Shown in pieces: positions 8,275-16,514 of a stretch of 64,000 nucleotides of DNA. Below the pieces are notes generated by a model, which saw nothing but the letters and a program-made list of their open reading frames with translations, was not told the DNA's origin and did no database searches. Both the position numbers and the translations under genes were made by a program. The first letter of the stretch is position 1, and every line of letters starts with the position of its first letter. Source of the stretch: Verrucomicrobiales bacterium (lineage in GTDB: Bacteria > Verrucomicrobiota > Verrucomicrobiia > Verrucomicrobiales > DEV007); contig JARGPI010000023.1 of NCBI GenBank assembly GCA_029213005.1, positions 1 through 64,000 on the forward strand, given 5' to 3'.

Positions 8275-9978
8275 ATGACGACAGAAAGCGTTATTGATCT
8301 TTTAGTTTCCCACAATCTTCTCGAAGACTCTCAGCGGGACCAATACATTGCTGCGATCAAAGAAAGCGGAGTCGAACCGACTTTGGCCGTTGAGCAGTAT
8401 GGGGTGATCGAACGGGAGCAGCTCCTCAACCTGATTGCGCACGATATTGGGGGAAATTATTATAACCTGGCCGATTTCGAGCCTCCCGCGCAGATACTTG
8501 CCACACTCCCGGCAGGGATGGCGAAACTTTACAAGTGTATCCCGATTCAAATCACTGAAGCAGGTCTGGAGGTCGTTTTCCTGAACCCTCTTGATCCTCA
8601 GAACATCGAGGAACTGGGATTTGCCTTGAATGCTTCGATTGTGCCGGCGGTAGCGCCACCTGAGCAAGTTACGGAGATGATTCAGCGCTTCTACATGGGC
8701 GGTGGAGGCGGCGGTGGTGAAGGCCAGGCCGAAGGCACCACCAGTAGTGGCGACGATCCAATGGAGCAGATTCGCAAAGAGATCGCTCAGATGGCTGAGA
8801 TTGATGCGGAGGAAGAGTCCAACTCCGCCCCGATCATTCGATATGTTGATTTGGTTCTCTTTCAGGCAATTAAAGAGAAAGCTTCCGATATCCACTTTGA
8901 GCCTTTTGAGGACGATTTTAAGATCCGGTATCGGGTCGATGGTGCACTCTATGAGATGGCACCACCTCCACAGCACCTGAAGGCCGCCATTATTTCCCGG
9001 ATCAAGGTGATGTCGTCGCTTAACATTGCGGAAACCCGACTTCCCCAGGATGGGCGGATCAGTCAGGAAGTTCATGGTAAGCGGATTGATATGCGGGTTT
9101 CCACTCTGCCGACCATCTATGGTGAGAGCGTCGTGCTCCGGGTTCTGGACCGCTCCAATGCGAATCTGGACCTCGAAATGTTGAATCTGCCTCCGGCGAT
9201 TCACGAATACATTGAGGAAACCATTTTAAAACCGAATGGGATCTTTATCTGTACGGGGCCGACCGGTGCCGGTAAAACCACGACTCTCTATGCTTGTTTG
9301 CGTAAAGTGAACACCGAGGACAGTAAGCTGCTCACTGCGGAAGACCCGGTGGAGTATGAGATTGACGGGATTATTCAGGTGCCGGTGCAGGAGTCGATCG
9401 GTTTGACTTTCGGACGGGTTCTGCGGGCATTCCTTCGTCAAGATCCGGATCGGATTCTGGTTGGGGAGATGCGGGACCTTGAAACCGCGCAGATTGCGAT
9501 TCAGGCATCATTGACCGGTCACCTTGTGCTTAGCACCCTGCACACAAACGATGCACCGGGAGCGGTGACTCGATTGGTGGACATGGGGTGTGAGCCGTTT
9601 CTGGTTGCGGCGACCCTGGAGGGAGTGCTTGGACAGCGTCTGTTGCGACGGATTTGTCCAGACTGTAAAGTAGCTTACCCACCGAGTGCTGCGGTTCTGG
9701 AGCAGATAGGGTTAAACCCATCCGATATTGGAAACAAAGAATTTTATACTGGTCAAGGTTGTGATACCTGCAATGACACCGGATACAAGGGGCGTCAGGG
9801 ACTCTTTGAGTTGCTGGATATGACTGATCCAATCAGAGAATTGGTTTCAAAACGCGCTGCGACAGTGGTTTTGAAACAAAAGGCCCGCGAATTGGGAATG
9901 AAAACTTTGCGGGAAGATGGCCTTCGAAATATTTATGACGGAATCACAACAATTGAAGAGGTTCTGAAATACACATAA
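8275..9978 (+). CDS. Type IV pilus/type II secretion assembly ATPase, PilB/GspE family (second copy)
   Basis: A 567-residue paralogue of the preceding ATPase. It has the same layout: MshEN-like N-terminus (about 1-140), ASDIHFEP, Walker A GPTGAGKTTT (about 327-336), Asp box LTAEDPVEY, Walker B ILVGEMRD, His box TGHLVLSTLHTNDA, and a CPDC...CDTC zinc element. It differs in a Gly-rich linker (seven consecutive Gly near residue 143) and an acidic stretch before the N2 domain. All motor motifs look intact, so it should be active. Two full-length extension ATPases in tandem suggest a hetero-oligomer or two alternative machines sharing one PilC; the retraction motor PilT is not in the window. Confidence 0.9.
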   Translation: MTTESVIDLLVSHNLLEDSQRDQYIAAIKESGVEPTLAVEQYGVIEREQLLNLIAHDIGGNYYNLADFEPPAQILATLPAGMAKLYKCIPIQITEAGLEVVFLNPLDPQNIEELGFALNASIVPAVAPPEQVTEMIQRFYMGGGGGGGEGQAEGTTSSGDDPMEQIRKEIAQMAEIDAEEESNSAPIIRYVDLVLFQAIKEKASDIHFEPFEDDFKIRYRVDGALYEMAPPPQHLKAAIISRIKVMSSLNIAETRLPQDGRISQEVHGKRIDMRVSTLPTIYGESVVLRVLDRSNANLDLEMLNLPPAIHEYIEETILKPNGIFICTGPTGAGKTTTLYACLRKVNTEDSKLLTAEDPVEYEIDGIIQVPVQESIGLTFGRVLRAFLRQDPDRILVGEMRDLETAQIAIQASLTGHLVLSTLHTNDAPGAVTRLVDMGCEPFLVAATLEGVLGQRLLRRICPDCKVAYPPSAAVLEQIGLNPSDIGNKEFYTGQGCDTCNDTGYKGRQGLFELLDMTDPIRELVSKRAATVVLKQKARELGMKTLREDGLRNIYDGITTIEEVLKYT

Positions 9979-10083
9979 TCAAAGTTTTTCTATCGACAAA
10001 TCACTTCGATATCGGGTAATCTCCGAAAAAATCAGCCTTACGGCTCCATAACACTTTTTTAATACCGACTTCTAATATCCTCT

Positions 10084-11349
10084 ATGGCAAATTTTGAATA
10101 CATCGCCCTCGACGCAAAGGGGGCGGAAACCACGGGAACTCTGAAAGCTAATGACGAGGCGGATGCCATCAATCAGCTGAGAAAGAGTGGGCTTTATCCT
10201 ACGCAGGTAGCCCCGGCAGGTCGTGGCGGGGTTTCATCAACAGCCAAGCGGAAAGCCAAAAAATCGTCCAAATCTAAAGCGTCCGCCAGATCCGCCAAAG
10301 GTGGTAAGGTGAAAGGGAAAGTACTCATGATTTTTACGCGGCAGTTGGCGACTTTGGTTGATGCCGGTCTACCTCTGTTGAGGGGATTGACCGTGTTGGC
10401 AAAGCAGGAAAAAAACCGAAATATGGCCGGGGCGATTAATCACCTTGCTGATGCCGTGGCAGGAGGTTCCACCTTTTCAGAAGGACTTGGGCAGCACCCG
10501 AAAATATTCGATAAATTGTATGTCAATATGGTGAAAGCCGGAGAACTCGGCGGGGTGCTTGAACTGGTTCTGAACCGTCTTGCCGAATATCAGGAAAAAG
10601 CTGAGAAACTGAAGAATAAGATCGTTGCGGCGATGGTATATCCGATCGTGGTTATCGTGATCGCGTTGGGTATTTTGGTGTTCCTGATGATGGTCATCGT
10701 TCCCAAATTCGAGCAGATCTTCGCTGAAATGTTAAATGGCGCACAGTTGCCGGCGCTCACCCGGTATGTGGTTGGTTTCAGCCGATGGATGCAGGCGTAT
10801 TGGTGGATCGTCCTCGGAATTTTTGCGGTGTGTTACATTGTTTGGAAGATTGTCTCATCCAGTAAAGGCGGGCGCCGTATGTTGGACCGTCTTGCGCTCC
10901 GGATTCCACTGTTTGGCCCCATTCAATTGAAGAGTTCGATTTCCCGATTCACCCGGACACTGGGTACCTTGGTGACAAGTGGGGTGCCAATTCTGCAGGC
11001 TCTTAATATCACCCGGGATACTGCGGGAAATGTTATCGTTGCCAACGCGATTGAAAACGTCCATGCCGCCGTGAGAGAAGGCGATTCCGTGGTAGCTCCG
11101 CTGGAAGCCAGTAAAATCTTCCCACCAATGGTAATCAGTATGGTTGACGTTGGAGAGGAGACTGGTCAGTTGCCGGATATGCTTCTGAAGGTTGCCGATG
11201 TTTACGATGATGAGGTGGATAATGCTGTGGACGGTATGACCTCTCTAATCGAACCGATCATGATCGTGGTGCTCGCTCTCATCGTGGGTACGATTGTTAT
11301 CGCGTTGTTCCTGCCAATGATCGAGATCATCAAGCAGATGAACCAGTAA
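10084..11349 (+). CDS. pilC: Type IV pilus/type II secretion inner-membrane platform protein, PilC/GspF family
   Basis: A 421-residue platform protein beginning FEYIALDAKGAE, the usual GspF/PilC N-terminus. After a Lys/Ser/Ala-rich linker (residues 55-80) come two T2SSF repeats (about 85-210 and 290-415) with typical FTRQLATLVDAGLPLLRGL and FTRTLGTLVTSGVPILQAL openings. Three hydrophobic segments are visible, near residues 185-210, 235-255 and at the C-terminus. It couples the ATPase motors to pilin or pseudopilin in the inner membrane. It lies 105 bases after the second ATPase and 65 bases before the pseudopilin, with a strong stem-loop in between. Confidence 0.93.
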   Translation: MANFEYIALDAKGAETTGTLKANDEADAINQLRKSGLYPTQVAPAGRGGVSSTAKRKAKKSSKSKASARSAKGGKVKGKVLMIFTRQLATLVDAGLPLLRGLTVLAKQEKNRNMAGAINHLADAVAGGSTFSEGLGQHPKIFDKLYVNMVKAGELGGVLELVLNRLAEYQEKAEKLKNKIVAAMVYPIVVIVIALGILVFLMMVIVPKFEQIFAEMLNGAQLPALTRYVVGFSRWMQAYWWIVLGIFAVCYIVWKIVSSSKGGRRMLDRLALRIPLFGPIQLKSSISRFTRTLGTLVTSGVPILQALNITRDTAGNVIVANAIENVHAAVREGDSVVAPLEASKIFPPMVISMVDVGEETGQLPDMLLKVADVYDDEVDNAVDGMTSLIEPIMIVVLALIVGTIVIALFLPMIEIIKQMNQ

Positions 11350-11361
11350 CATTGATTTAAG

Positions 11362-11397
11362 AATCTGAATACATTGTATTGACAATGTATTCAGATT
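11362..11397. terminator. Perfect 15-bp inverted repeat between pilC and the pseudopilin gene
   Basis: The arms AATCTGAATACATTG and CAATGTATTCAGATT are exact reverse complements around a 6-base loop. The stem is AT-rich and is followed after a few bases by a T-rich tract (11402-11410). It may be a terminator or attenuator that lowers pseudopilin expression relative to pilC, an mRNA-stabilising hairpin, or an operator, since it overlaps a TTGACA element. The structure is seen directly; its function is inferred. Confidence 0.55.
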
Positions 11398-11407
11398 TGG
11401 GTTACTT
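11379..11407 (+). promoter_or_regulatory. Possible promoter of the pseudopilin gene, embedded in the stem-loop
   Basis: TTGACA at 11379-11384 is followed after 17 bases by TTACTT, a poor -10, just 8 bases before the likely ATG at 11415. The -35-like element lies in the loop and right arm of the inverted repeat, so a protein binding the palindrome would block it. The match to the -10 consensus is weak. Confidence 0.25.
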
Positions 11408-11414
11408 TTTTCTT

Positions 11415-12032
11415 ATGAGGTTGAGCACAAAATTTCGCGGGGGGTTCTCCCTTACAGAGTTGTTGGTGGTGATCGTGATTATCATCGTGTTGGCAGGGTT
11501 TACCATAGGGGCCTTGCCGGGTATTCAAAACCGGATAAACCGCGCAAGAGTTGAGGCGTTCCTGGGTGAACTGTCTTCCGGCTTGAGCCGTTACCAGGTG
11601 GAATATGGGAATTATCCTCTCAGTCCTAAGGGTGGAGTAAGCAGCGATGATTTATCCTACCGGGACACGGAAGGATTAAACGGATCTGGTGTGCTTTACA
11701 AGAATCTCTCAGGCGATCGAGATCTGGATGGAGAGGTTGATGAGAATGAAGTGATCTACGTTCAAAATCTCGGGGGCAAAGCCAACGAAAACTCAAAGAA
11801 TAAAAGATCAATTGGTGATCCAAATGGAAGTGGGTACCTCGTTATTGACAGTTTCAATAGCCCTATCCGCTACCTGGCTGATCCGCCACGCCGGATCAGA
11901 AATGGCAAGGAGATTCCGAAGTTGACGATTAATCCGGACTTTGATCTCTGGTCTATTGTCGACACGGATCCTTCTAAGGCAAATGATCCTCAGGTCCAAC
12001 TGGAGTATGTGACCAACTGGACAAGAAATTAA
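11415..12032 (+). CDS. Prepilin-type pseudopilin (GspG/GspH-like)
   Basis: From the ATG at 11415 the protein has 205 residues and begins with a short basic leader ending in Gly, then FSLTELLVVIVIIIVLAGF, the class III prepilin cleavage/methylation motif with the conserved Glu at +5. An in-frame ATG at 11379 would add twelve residues before the leader and lies inside the hairpin, so it is rejected. The remainder is a secreted globular domain rich in Asp, Gly and Asn, with a GspG-like region about residues and dimensions of the peptide (RYQVEYGNYPLSPKGG; DSFNSPIRYLADP). It would be processed by a prepilin peptidase not present here. The stop overlaps the convergent gpgS stop. Confidence 0.85.
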   Translation: MRLSTKFRGGFSLTELLVVIVIIIVLAGFTIGALPGIQNRINRARVEAFLGELSSGLSRYQVEYGNYPLSPKGGVSSDDLSYRDTEGLNGSGVLYKNLSGDRDLDGEVDENEVIYVQNLGGKANENSKNKRSIGDPNGSGYLVIDSFNSPIRYLADPPRRIRNGKEIPKLTINPDFDLWSIVDTDPSKANDPQVQLEYVTNWTRN

Positions 12033-13018
12033 TCATTCCTTCGTCCGAGCCGGTATTCAGAGACTGAATTCATCGGTGGTCTCTCCTCTTCGATGATTCG
12101 GGTGAGACTTTGCTCGTAGCGAGGTCCTTCGGTCTGGAATTGGCGGAGGATTCCGTTGAAATCGATGGTCTGATCAACCAGGCCCATTCGTTCCAATCTC
12201 ATGAAGATGCTTTGGAGAATACTGAATGACATTTTGCCAAGTTCAGTCGTGGTCTGATTGTTGTGAATTCGACTTTTTAAGTCAGTCTGGGCGAATGCCT
12301 TCAAACCCCACTTCTCGTAAACGTCGATAAGGTGCGAGGTCTCAACTCCGTAGCCGATCGGGAAGGGGATCTGTTCGAGAACTTCGCGGCGGACGGCGTA
12401 CTCTCCTGAAAGTGGTTGGACGAGAGCGGTTAATTCGGGGAAAAACAGAGAGAAAAGCGGCCGAACCAAAATTTCAGTGACTCTTCCTCCTCCGGATGGC
12501 CGGGTTCCTTCGAGATGGGTCATGGGTCGGTCGTAGAAGGCCTTCACATATTTGACATCCGGGCGATAGATCAGCGGAGCGACCAGGCCAGTGACGAAGC
12601 GGGAGTGGATATTTTTAATATCTCCATCGACATAGCAGATCACGTCGCCTTTGAGCTGATAGATTGCTTTCCACAGATTTTCCCCTTTGCCCAGATTGAA
12701 ACCTCTCTCTGGAAGAATCTCCGCAGACAAATAGGTATCGGCCCCCGCATTATTCGCGATTTCGAGGGTCCGGTCCGTTGAGCCGGAGTCGATAACGGCG
12801 ATCTCGTCAATGAGAGGGAATTCCTCGATTAACTTGGAGCGGAAGGTTTCTACTACGGTTCCGATCGTAGCTTCCTCATTCAGAGTCGGAATGCAGACCG
12901 AAATCGAGATTCCCGCTTCTTCCCGTGCTTTCACCAATTTAGCGATGTCTTCGAATTCACTGAAATGGAAAGTATTACTTTCCAGCCAGTTATTGATGAC
13001 TTCATTAGTGTTATTCAT
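12029..13018 (-). CDS. gpgS: Glucosyl-3-phosphoglycerate synthase-like glycosyltransferase (GT-A fold)
   Basis: A 329-residue nucleotide-sugar transferase. The N-terminal GT-A core reads ISVCIPTLNEEATIG, VIDSGSTDRT, GKGENLWKA and CYVDGDIKNI (metal-binding DGD), matching GpgS-type enzymes. These make glucosyl-3-phosphoglycerate from NDP-glucose and 3-phosphoglycerate, the first step to the compatible solute glucosylglycerate. No phosphatase (gpgP) is adjacent, so the pathway is not demonstrated from this window. It is on the minus strand downstream of the RecB-like gene, separated by 135 bases that contain a copy of the GTACCCTGTAC repeat. Its stop interlocks with that of the convergent pseudopilin. 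Confidence 0.8.
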   Translation of the reverse strand: MNNTNEVINNWLESNTFHFSEFEDIAKLVKAREEAGISISVCIPTLNEEATIGTVVETFRSKLIEEFPLIDEIAVIDSGSTDRTLEIANNAGADTYLSAEILPERGFNLGKGENLWKAIYQLKGDVICYVDGDIKNIHSRFVTGLVAPLIYRPDVKYVKAFYDRPMTHLEGTRPSGGGRVTEILVRPLFSLFFPELTALVQPLSGEYAVRREVLEQIPFPIGYGVETSHLIDVYEKWGLKAFAQTDLKSRIHNNQTTTELGKMSFSILQSIFMRLERMGLVDQTIDFNGILRQFQTEGPRYEQSLTRIIEEERPPMNSVSEYRLGRRND

Positions 13019-13116
13019 GGGGTGCCGGTAAGAGCTTTCTTTGTGTTACCGGCGATAGGAAAGCGTTTTTCAATAAATCTCAAGTGAGGATTTGGAATTA
13101 GTTCATTCTCTCCGGA

Positions 13117-13155
13117 TTGTACCCTGTACAAGACCGGACTGTACCCTGTACAGTC
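13117..13155. repeat. Intergenic palindromic repeat, locus A (two units, 22-bp period)
   Basis: Unit 1 is TTGTACCCTGTACAA (13117-13131); unit 2 is the perfect 19-bp palindrome GACTGTACCCTGTACAGTC (13137-13155). The GTACCC cores start at 13119 and 13141, exactly 22 bases apart. The variation in unit 1 is symmetrical, so its arms still pair. Unit 2 overlaps the TGA stop of the RecB-like gene. See also loci B to F. Confidence 0.9.
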
Positions 13156-16100
13156 ACTTCACTTCGACCACTTCACCGATTCGGCTGAATAAAAGGCAGA
13201 GGCTGATTTTGCTTTCCGGGACTCCGAGCATGCGCTGGAGAACTTCGCGATAGGTTTCGAGCTGGGGCTGGTAGGTCTCGATGGCTTTGTTGATTGAATT
13301 CGCGGATTTGACCCGGTCCGTTTTGAAATCCAGAATCGTGGCCTTGACTACCCGGCCCGTCATATCGCGCTCGATTGTGACGCGGTCAAAGGTTCCTGAT
13401 AACCATTCGCGATTCAGTAAAATTTCGAACCGTTTCTCCCGCCAGCACTCACTCAGTGGAGTGGGTCTTTTCAGTGCCGCCCGAACCGTGGGAGACTGAA
13501 GACAGTTGGTGGTGTGGCCAATCGCCTCTTCGAGAACTTGCTCGGTCCATCCCGGAAGCATCCGCCAGCGATCGCCTGCTTTTGCGACGTTGAAGTCTTC
13601 AATCCACTCAATATCTTCAAACAATGCGTGAACGAGCGTACCAAATTCCCGGGCCATTTGACCATCGCGGCTGAAAAGTAGCTTGGCGGTAACGGTATGT
13701 TTTTCCGAACCGCTCGGCGTCCGGCGGTTCACTCTTTCCCGCTTTGATTTGATGACGACTTGAGCCGGTTTTTCCGGAGTTTCCGTTTCGGCGGTTTCCT
13801 CTACATCGTGATCGAGGTACCACTTTGGATTCGATGTCTCGAGATTGCTCTGATAGATGATGTCGACGGGGAGTTTCCCGATCGTGCCTTCGTGGGCATG
13901 GTCTTCCAGAGCGACTTCTAGCATTTTGACGAAATTTTCGGACCGCGAACTCTTTTTTCTTGGATTGGTGATTAAGTAGTTTGCAAATTTAGCGCGGGTC
14001 AGAGCCACGTAGTATTTACACATTGCTTCGTAGGCGGCTTCCGCTTCCCGCTCTTTGCGATATTCGCTGAGTTTGGGATCCAGCTCGGTGATAACTTTGC
14101 CCGGCAAATCATAGACCCACTCCACTTCGCGTTTCGAGTTTCGCTTCACGCCAATACTGCGACGGATCGTGCTGAGGGAGCCCCCCTCTAGATCCGGAAG
14201 AATCGCCATATCAAAGGTGAGCCCTTTCGATTTGTGGATCGTCATTACCTGGACGGCACTTCGGGTATCGGGATCTTTAATTGTGTAGGAGCGGGCGTAT
14301 GAGACAAATTCTTCGATATCCCGGGAGCCACTGCTATCAAAAATTCGAGCGGCGAGCGCCATGTCTTCAGCTCGCGATTTGCTGAATTCATCAAGACCGC
14401 CGGGGATGACCCGCTCCAAATCGATCACGGTTTGTCTCACTACTTTTTCGAATCCGCTCTCAAAAACCATTCGTGAGATTCTCATGCCGCAGGTTGCGGC
14501 GGTTAACTCTTCCTGTTCGGTAAACAGGCGATAAGGGGTTAAGAGTAGGTGTTTCCAGGAAAAGGTATCTCCGGGGTGTGCGGCGTGAGTCAGTAAACTG
14601 AGAATGAGCCGGTTTAATACATTATCCGTTGCCACCGGAATATCCGATTCACTCATCACCGGGATTTTAGAGGGAGATTCGGCCCGGATGTAGTCGACGA
14701 TTTCCCGTCCCGATTTATTGGATTGAACAAGGAGCGCGCAACTCAGCCCTCTCTTTACCGGTTGAATCTCCTCCAACAATTCAACTACCAGTTTGTAGCG
14801 GTCTTCGGCGATGACTTTTTCACCCCCTTCAGTATAGGCCTGCGGGTTCACTAACATCGTGATCCCTTCCATTTTTTTATTGGGCGGGGCGACTTCATGG
14901 TCCTGCCACTGCCATCGGTTGAGAGCTTTGGGCGGGATATCGACGGCCCGAAGGACGCTCTCTTTACCGAATATTTTATTCACTGACTGAATGACGTCTT
15001 CACCGGAGCGCCACGAAATGTTCAGGAGCCGGTTCTGAATTCTCTGTTCGTGAGTGTTGTATTGTTTATAGATGTCGTGAAAGAGCCTCGTGTCTCCGCC
15101 ACGCCATGCGTAGATAGCCTGCTTGATGTCGCCCACTTGAAAGAGAGAGCGCATGTCGGAAGTATCCTGCACCGCTTCATCAATCAAATTGGCAATCACT
15201 TTCCACTGGACATAGTTGGTGTCCTGAAACTCGTCGAGTAACCAGTGGTCATACCGCGCGTCGAGGCGGTAGTCGATTCGGAGTCGGTCATCGTCTCCGG
15301 GGATCTGGGTAAGAATAGGCGCTTCACCGTGGTTTCCATACTCGTGACCCGCTAGAAGCAGTTCGAGATCCTGAAAGGTCAGTTTGCCCCGGCGGCGCAC
15401 TCTCTCAGAATAACAGGCTTCGTAAAGATGTAGTAAATGCCAGACTCCTTTGGTGCGGTTTAGCCGAACCTGTAGTTCCGAGCCCACGAGATGAGTGACG
15501 ATTTCGTATAGGATATTACAGGCGGCGGGAGAGAGTTCCTGCCCTGACCGGGCGACAATAATAGTGGCAGTTTCTTCGACAATCTGAGGCCACTGTTTCA
15601 GTAGTTTGTCGAGGAGGTATCCGGACTTTATTTCGAACCAGGTACCGGGGATATGCTCGATCATGTGGGTCCGAAAGTGCTGCCACACTTCCATCTGTTT
15701 GTCGGATACCTCATCCTGGGCAAAAACCTCGAATAACTGCTCGAAGGATTGTTTGAGATCGCATTGGACGCCGAGCCATTCGCACTTGTTACCCCAGATC
15801 GTTTCCGGATTGCCCCAGAGTTCCTTCGGTGAAGCGTGAAGGTAAACTTCGTGCAGCGAATCGACGTACTGATCGAGTTCCGTCCGAATTCGGGACTCCT
15901 CTCTTCCAAACGTCGCCCGACGGAAGGCCTCCATAAATTCCTTTTGGGAGTCGCCGCGGCCTTTGATATATTCAGGCTGTCGTTTGAAAACCGATTGGTA
16001 GACGTCGGCCCGAACCACACTGGCGAGATGGTCGTCGAGAATTTCAAAGTCGCCGGCGAGTCCGAATTCAGAAGGGAAGGCCCGGAGGATGTTGGAAAAG

Positions 16101-16501
16101 AAACTGTCCAACGTTCCGAGGAACAGTTGGGGCATCTTCTTGATGAAAATCCTCAGTAGGAGCCGGTATTCCGCCTGGGAAAGCTCTCCGAGGATGGCTC
16201 CCAGAGGATCTTTGGCATCGGAAGCGAGATTTTTTCCCTCCTGTGGGTCCGAGGCTGCCTTGGCGAGTTTTTCGAGAATCGAGTCGAAAAACTCCCCGGC
16301 GGCTTTTCTCGTAAACGTGACAGCGACGATCCTTTCCGGGGTCACGGGTGTACCGGAGCGCAGTTGAGTTGCCATCAGGCCGATGTAGCGGTTGGTAAGC
16401 TGCCACGTCTTGCCTGACCCGGCCGAAGCCAGAATCATCTCGTTTGGGATTGTCTGCATGTGGTTGTGTGTGTTTCCCGATAGTAAACACATTTTAACCA
16501 T
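13154..16501 (-). CDS. RecB/AddA-like UvrD-family helicase with C-terminal PD-(D/E)XK nuclease
   Basis: A superfamily 1A helicase-nuclease of about 1,115 residues. Helicase motifs in order: Walker A LASAGSGKT near the N-terminus, VTFTRKAA, GTLDSFF, Walker B LLDEFQDTN, QVGDIKQAIYAWRGG, MTIHKSKGLTFD and YVALTRAK. The C-terminus carries a RecB-type nuclease domain (FGTLVHALFE, ILDFKTDR, YQPQLETYREVL). Such proteins process double-strand breaks with an AddB- or RecC-like partner, which is absent here. The longer open frame to 16678 overlaps the ligase gene; starts at 16501, 16492 or 16459 fit better, as Walker A then sits near the N-terminus. It lies 13 bases after the exonuclease-ligase gene. 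The stop abuts repeat A. Confidence 0.88.
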   Translation of the reverse strand: MVKMCLLSGNTHNHMQTIPNEMILASAGSGKTWQLTNRYIGLMATQLRSGTPVTPERIVAVTFTRKAAGEFFDSILEKLAKAASDPQEGKNLASDAKDPLGAILGELSQAEYRLLLRIFIKKMPQLFLGTLDSFFSNILRAFPSEFGLAGDFEILDDHLASVVRADVYQSVFKRQPEYIKGRGDSQKEFMEAFRRATFGREESRIRTELDQYVDSLHEVYLHASPKELWGNPETIWGNKCEWLGVQCDLKQSFEQLFEVFAQDEVSDKQMEVWQHFRTHMIEHIPGTWFEIKSGYLLDKLLKQWPQIVEETATIIVARSGQELSPAACNILYEIVTHLVGSELQVRLNRTKGVWHLLHLYEACYSERVRRRGKLTFQDLELLLAGHEYGNHGEAPILTQIPGDDDRLRIDYRLDARYDHWLLDEFQDTNYVQWKVIANLIDEAVQDTSDMRSLFQVGDIKQAIYAWRGGDTRLFHDIYKQYNTHEQRIQNRLLNISWRSGEDVIQSVNKIFGKESVLRAVDIPPKALNRWQWQDHEVAPPNKKMEGITMLVNPQAYTEGGEKVIAEDRYKLVVELLEEIQPVKRGLSCALLVQSNKSGREIVDYIRAESPSKIPVMSESDIPVATDNVLNRLILSLLTHAAHPGDTFSWKHLLLTPYRLFTEQEELTAATCGMRISRMVFESGFEKVVRQTVIDLERVIPGGLDEFSKSRAEDMALAARIFDSSGSRDIEEFVSYARSYTIKDPDTRSAVQVMTIHKSKGLTFDMAILPDLEGGSLSTIRRSIGVKRNSKREVEWVYDLPGKVITELDPKLSEYRKEREAEAAYEAMCKYYVALTRAKFANYLITNPRKKSSRSENFVKMLEVALEDHAHEGTIGKLPVDIIYQSNLETSNPKWYLDHDVEETAETETPEKPAQVVIKSKRERVNRRTPSGSEKHTVTAKLLFSRDGQMAREFGTLVHALFEDIEWIEDFNVAKAGDRWRMLPGWTEQVLEEAIGHTTNCLQSPTVRAALKRPTPLSECWREKRFEILLNREWLSGTFDRVTIERDMTGRVVKATILDFKTDRVKSANSINKAIETYQPQLETYREVLQRMLGVPESKISLCLLFSRIGEVVEVK

Positions 16502-16514
16502 TTGGCAATTCGGG

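Noticed and set aside
8302..9204. Minus-strand ORF of 300 codons inside the second PilB gene
   Set aside because: Antisense shadow of a conserved ATPase; no protein-like motifs.
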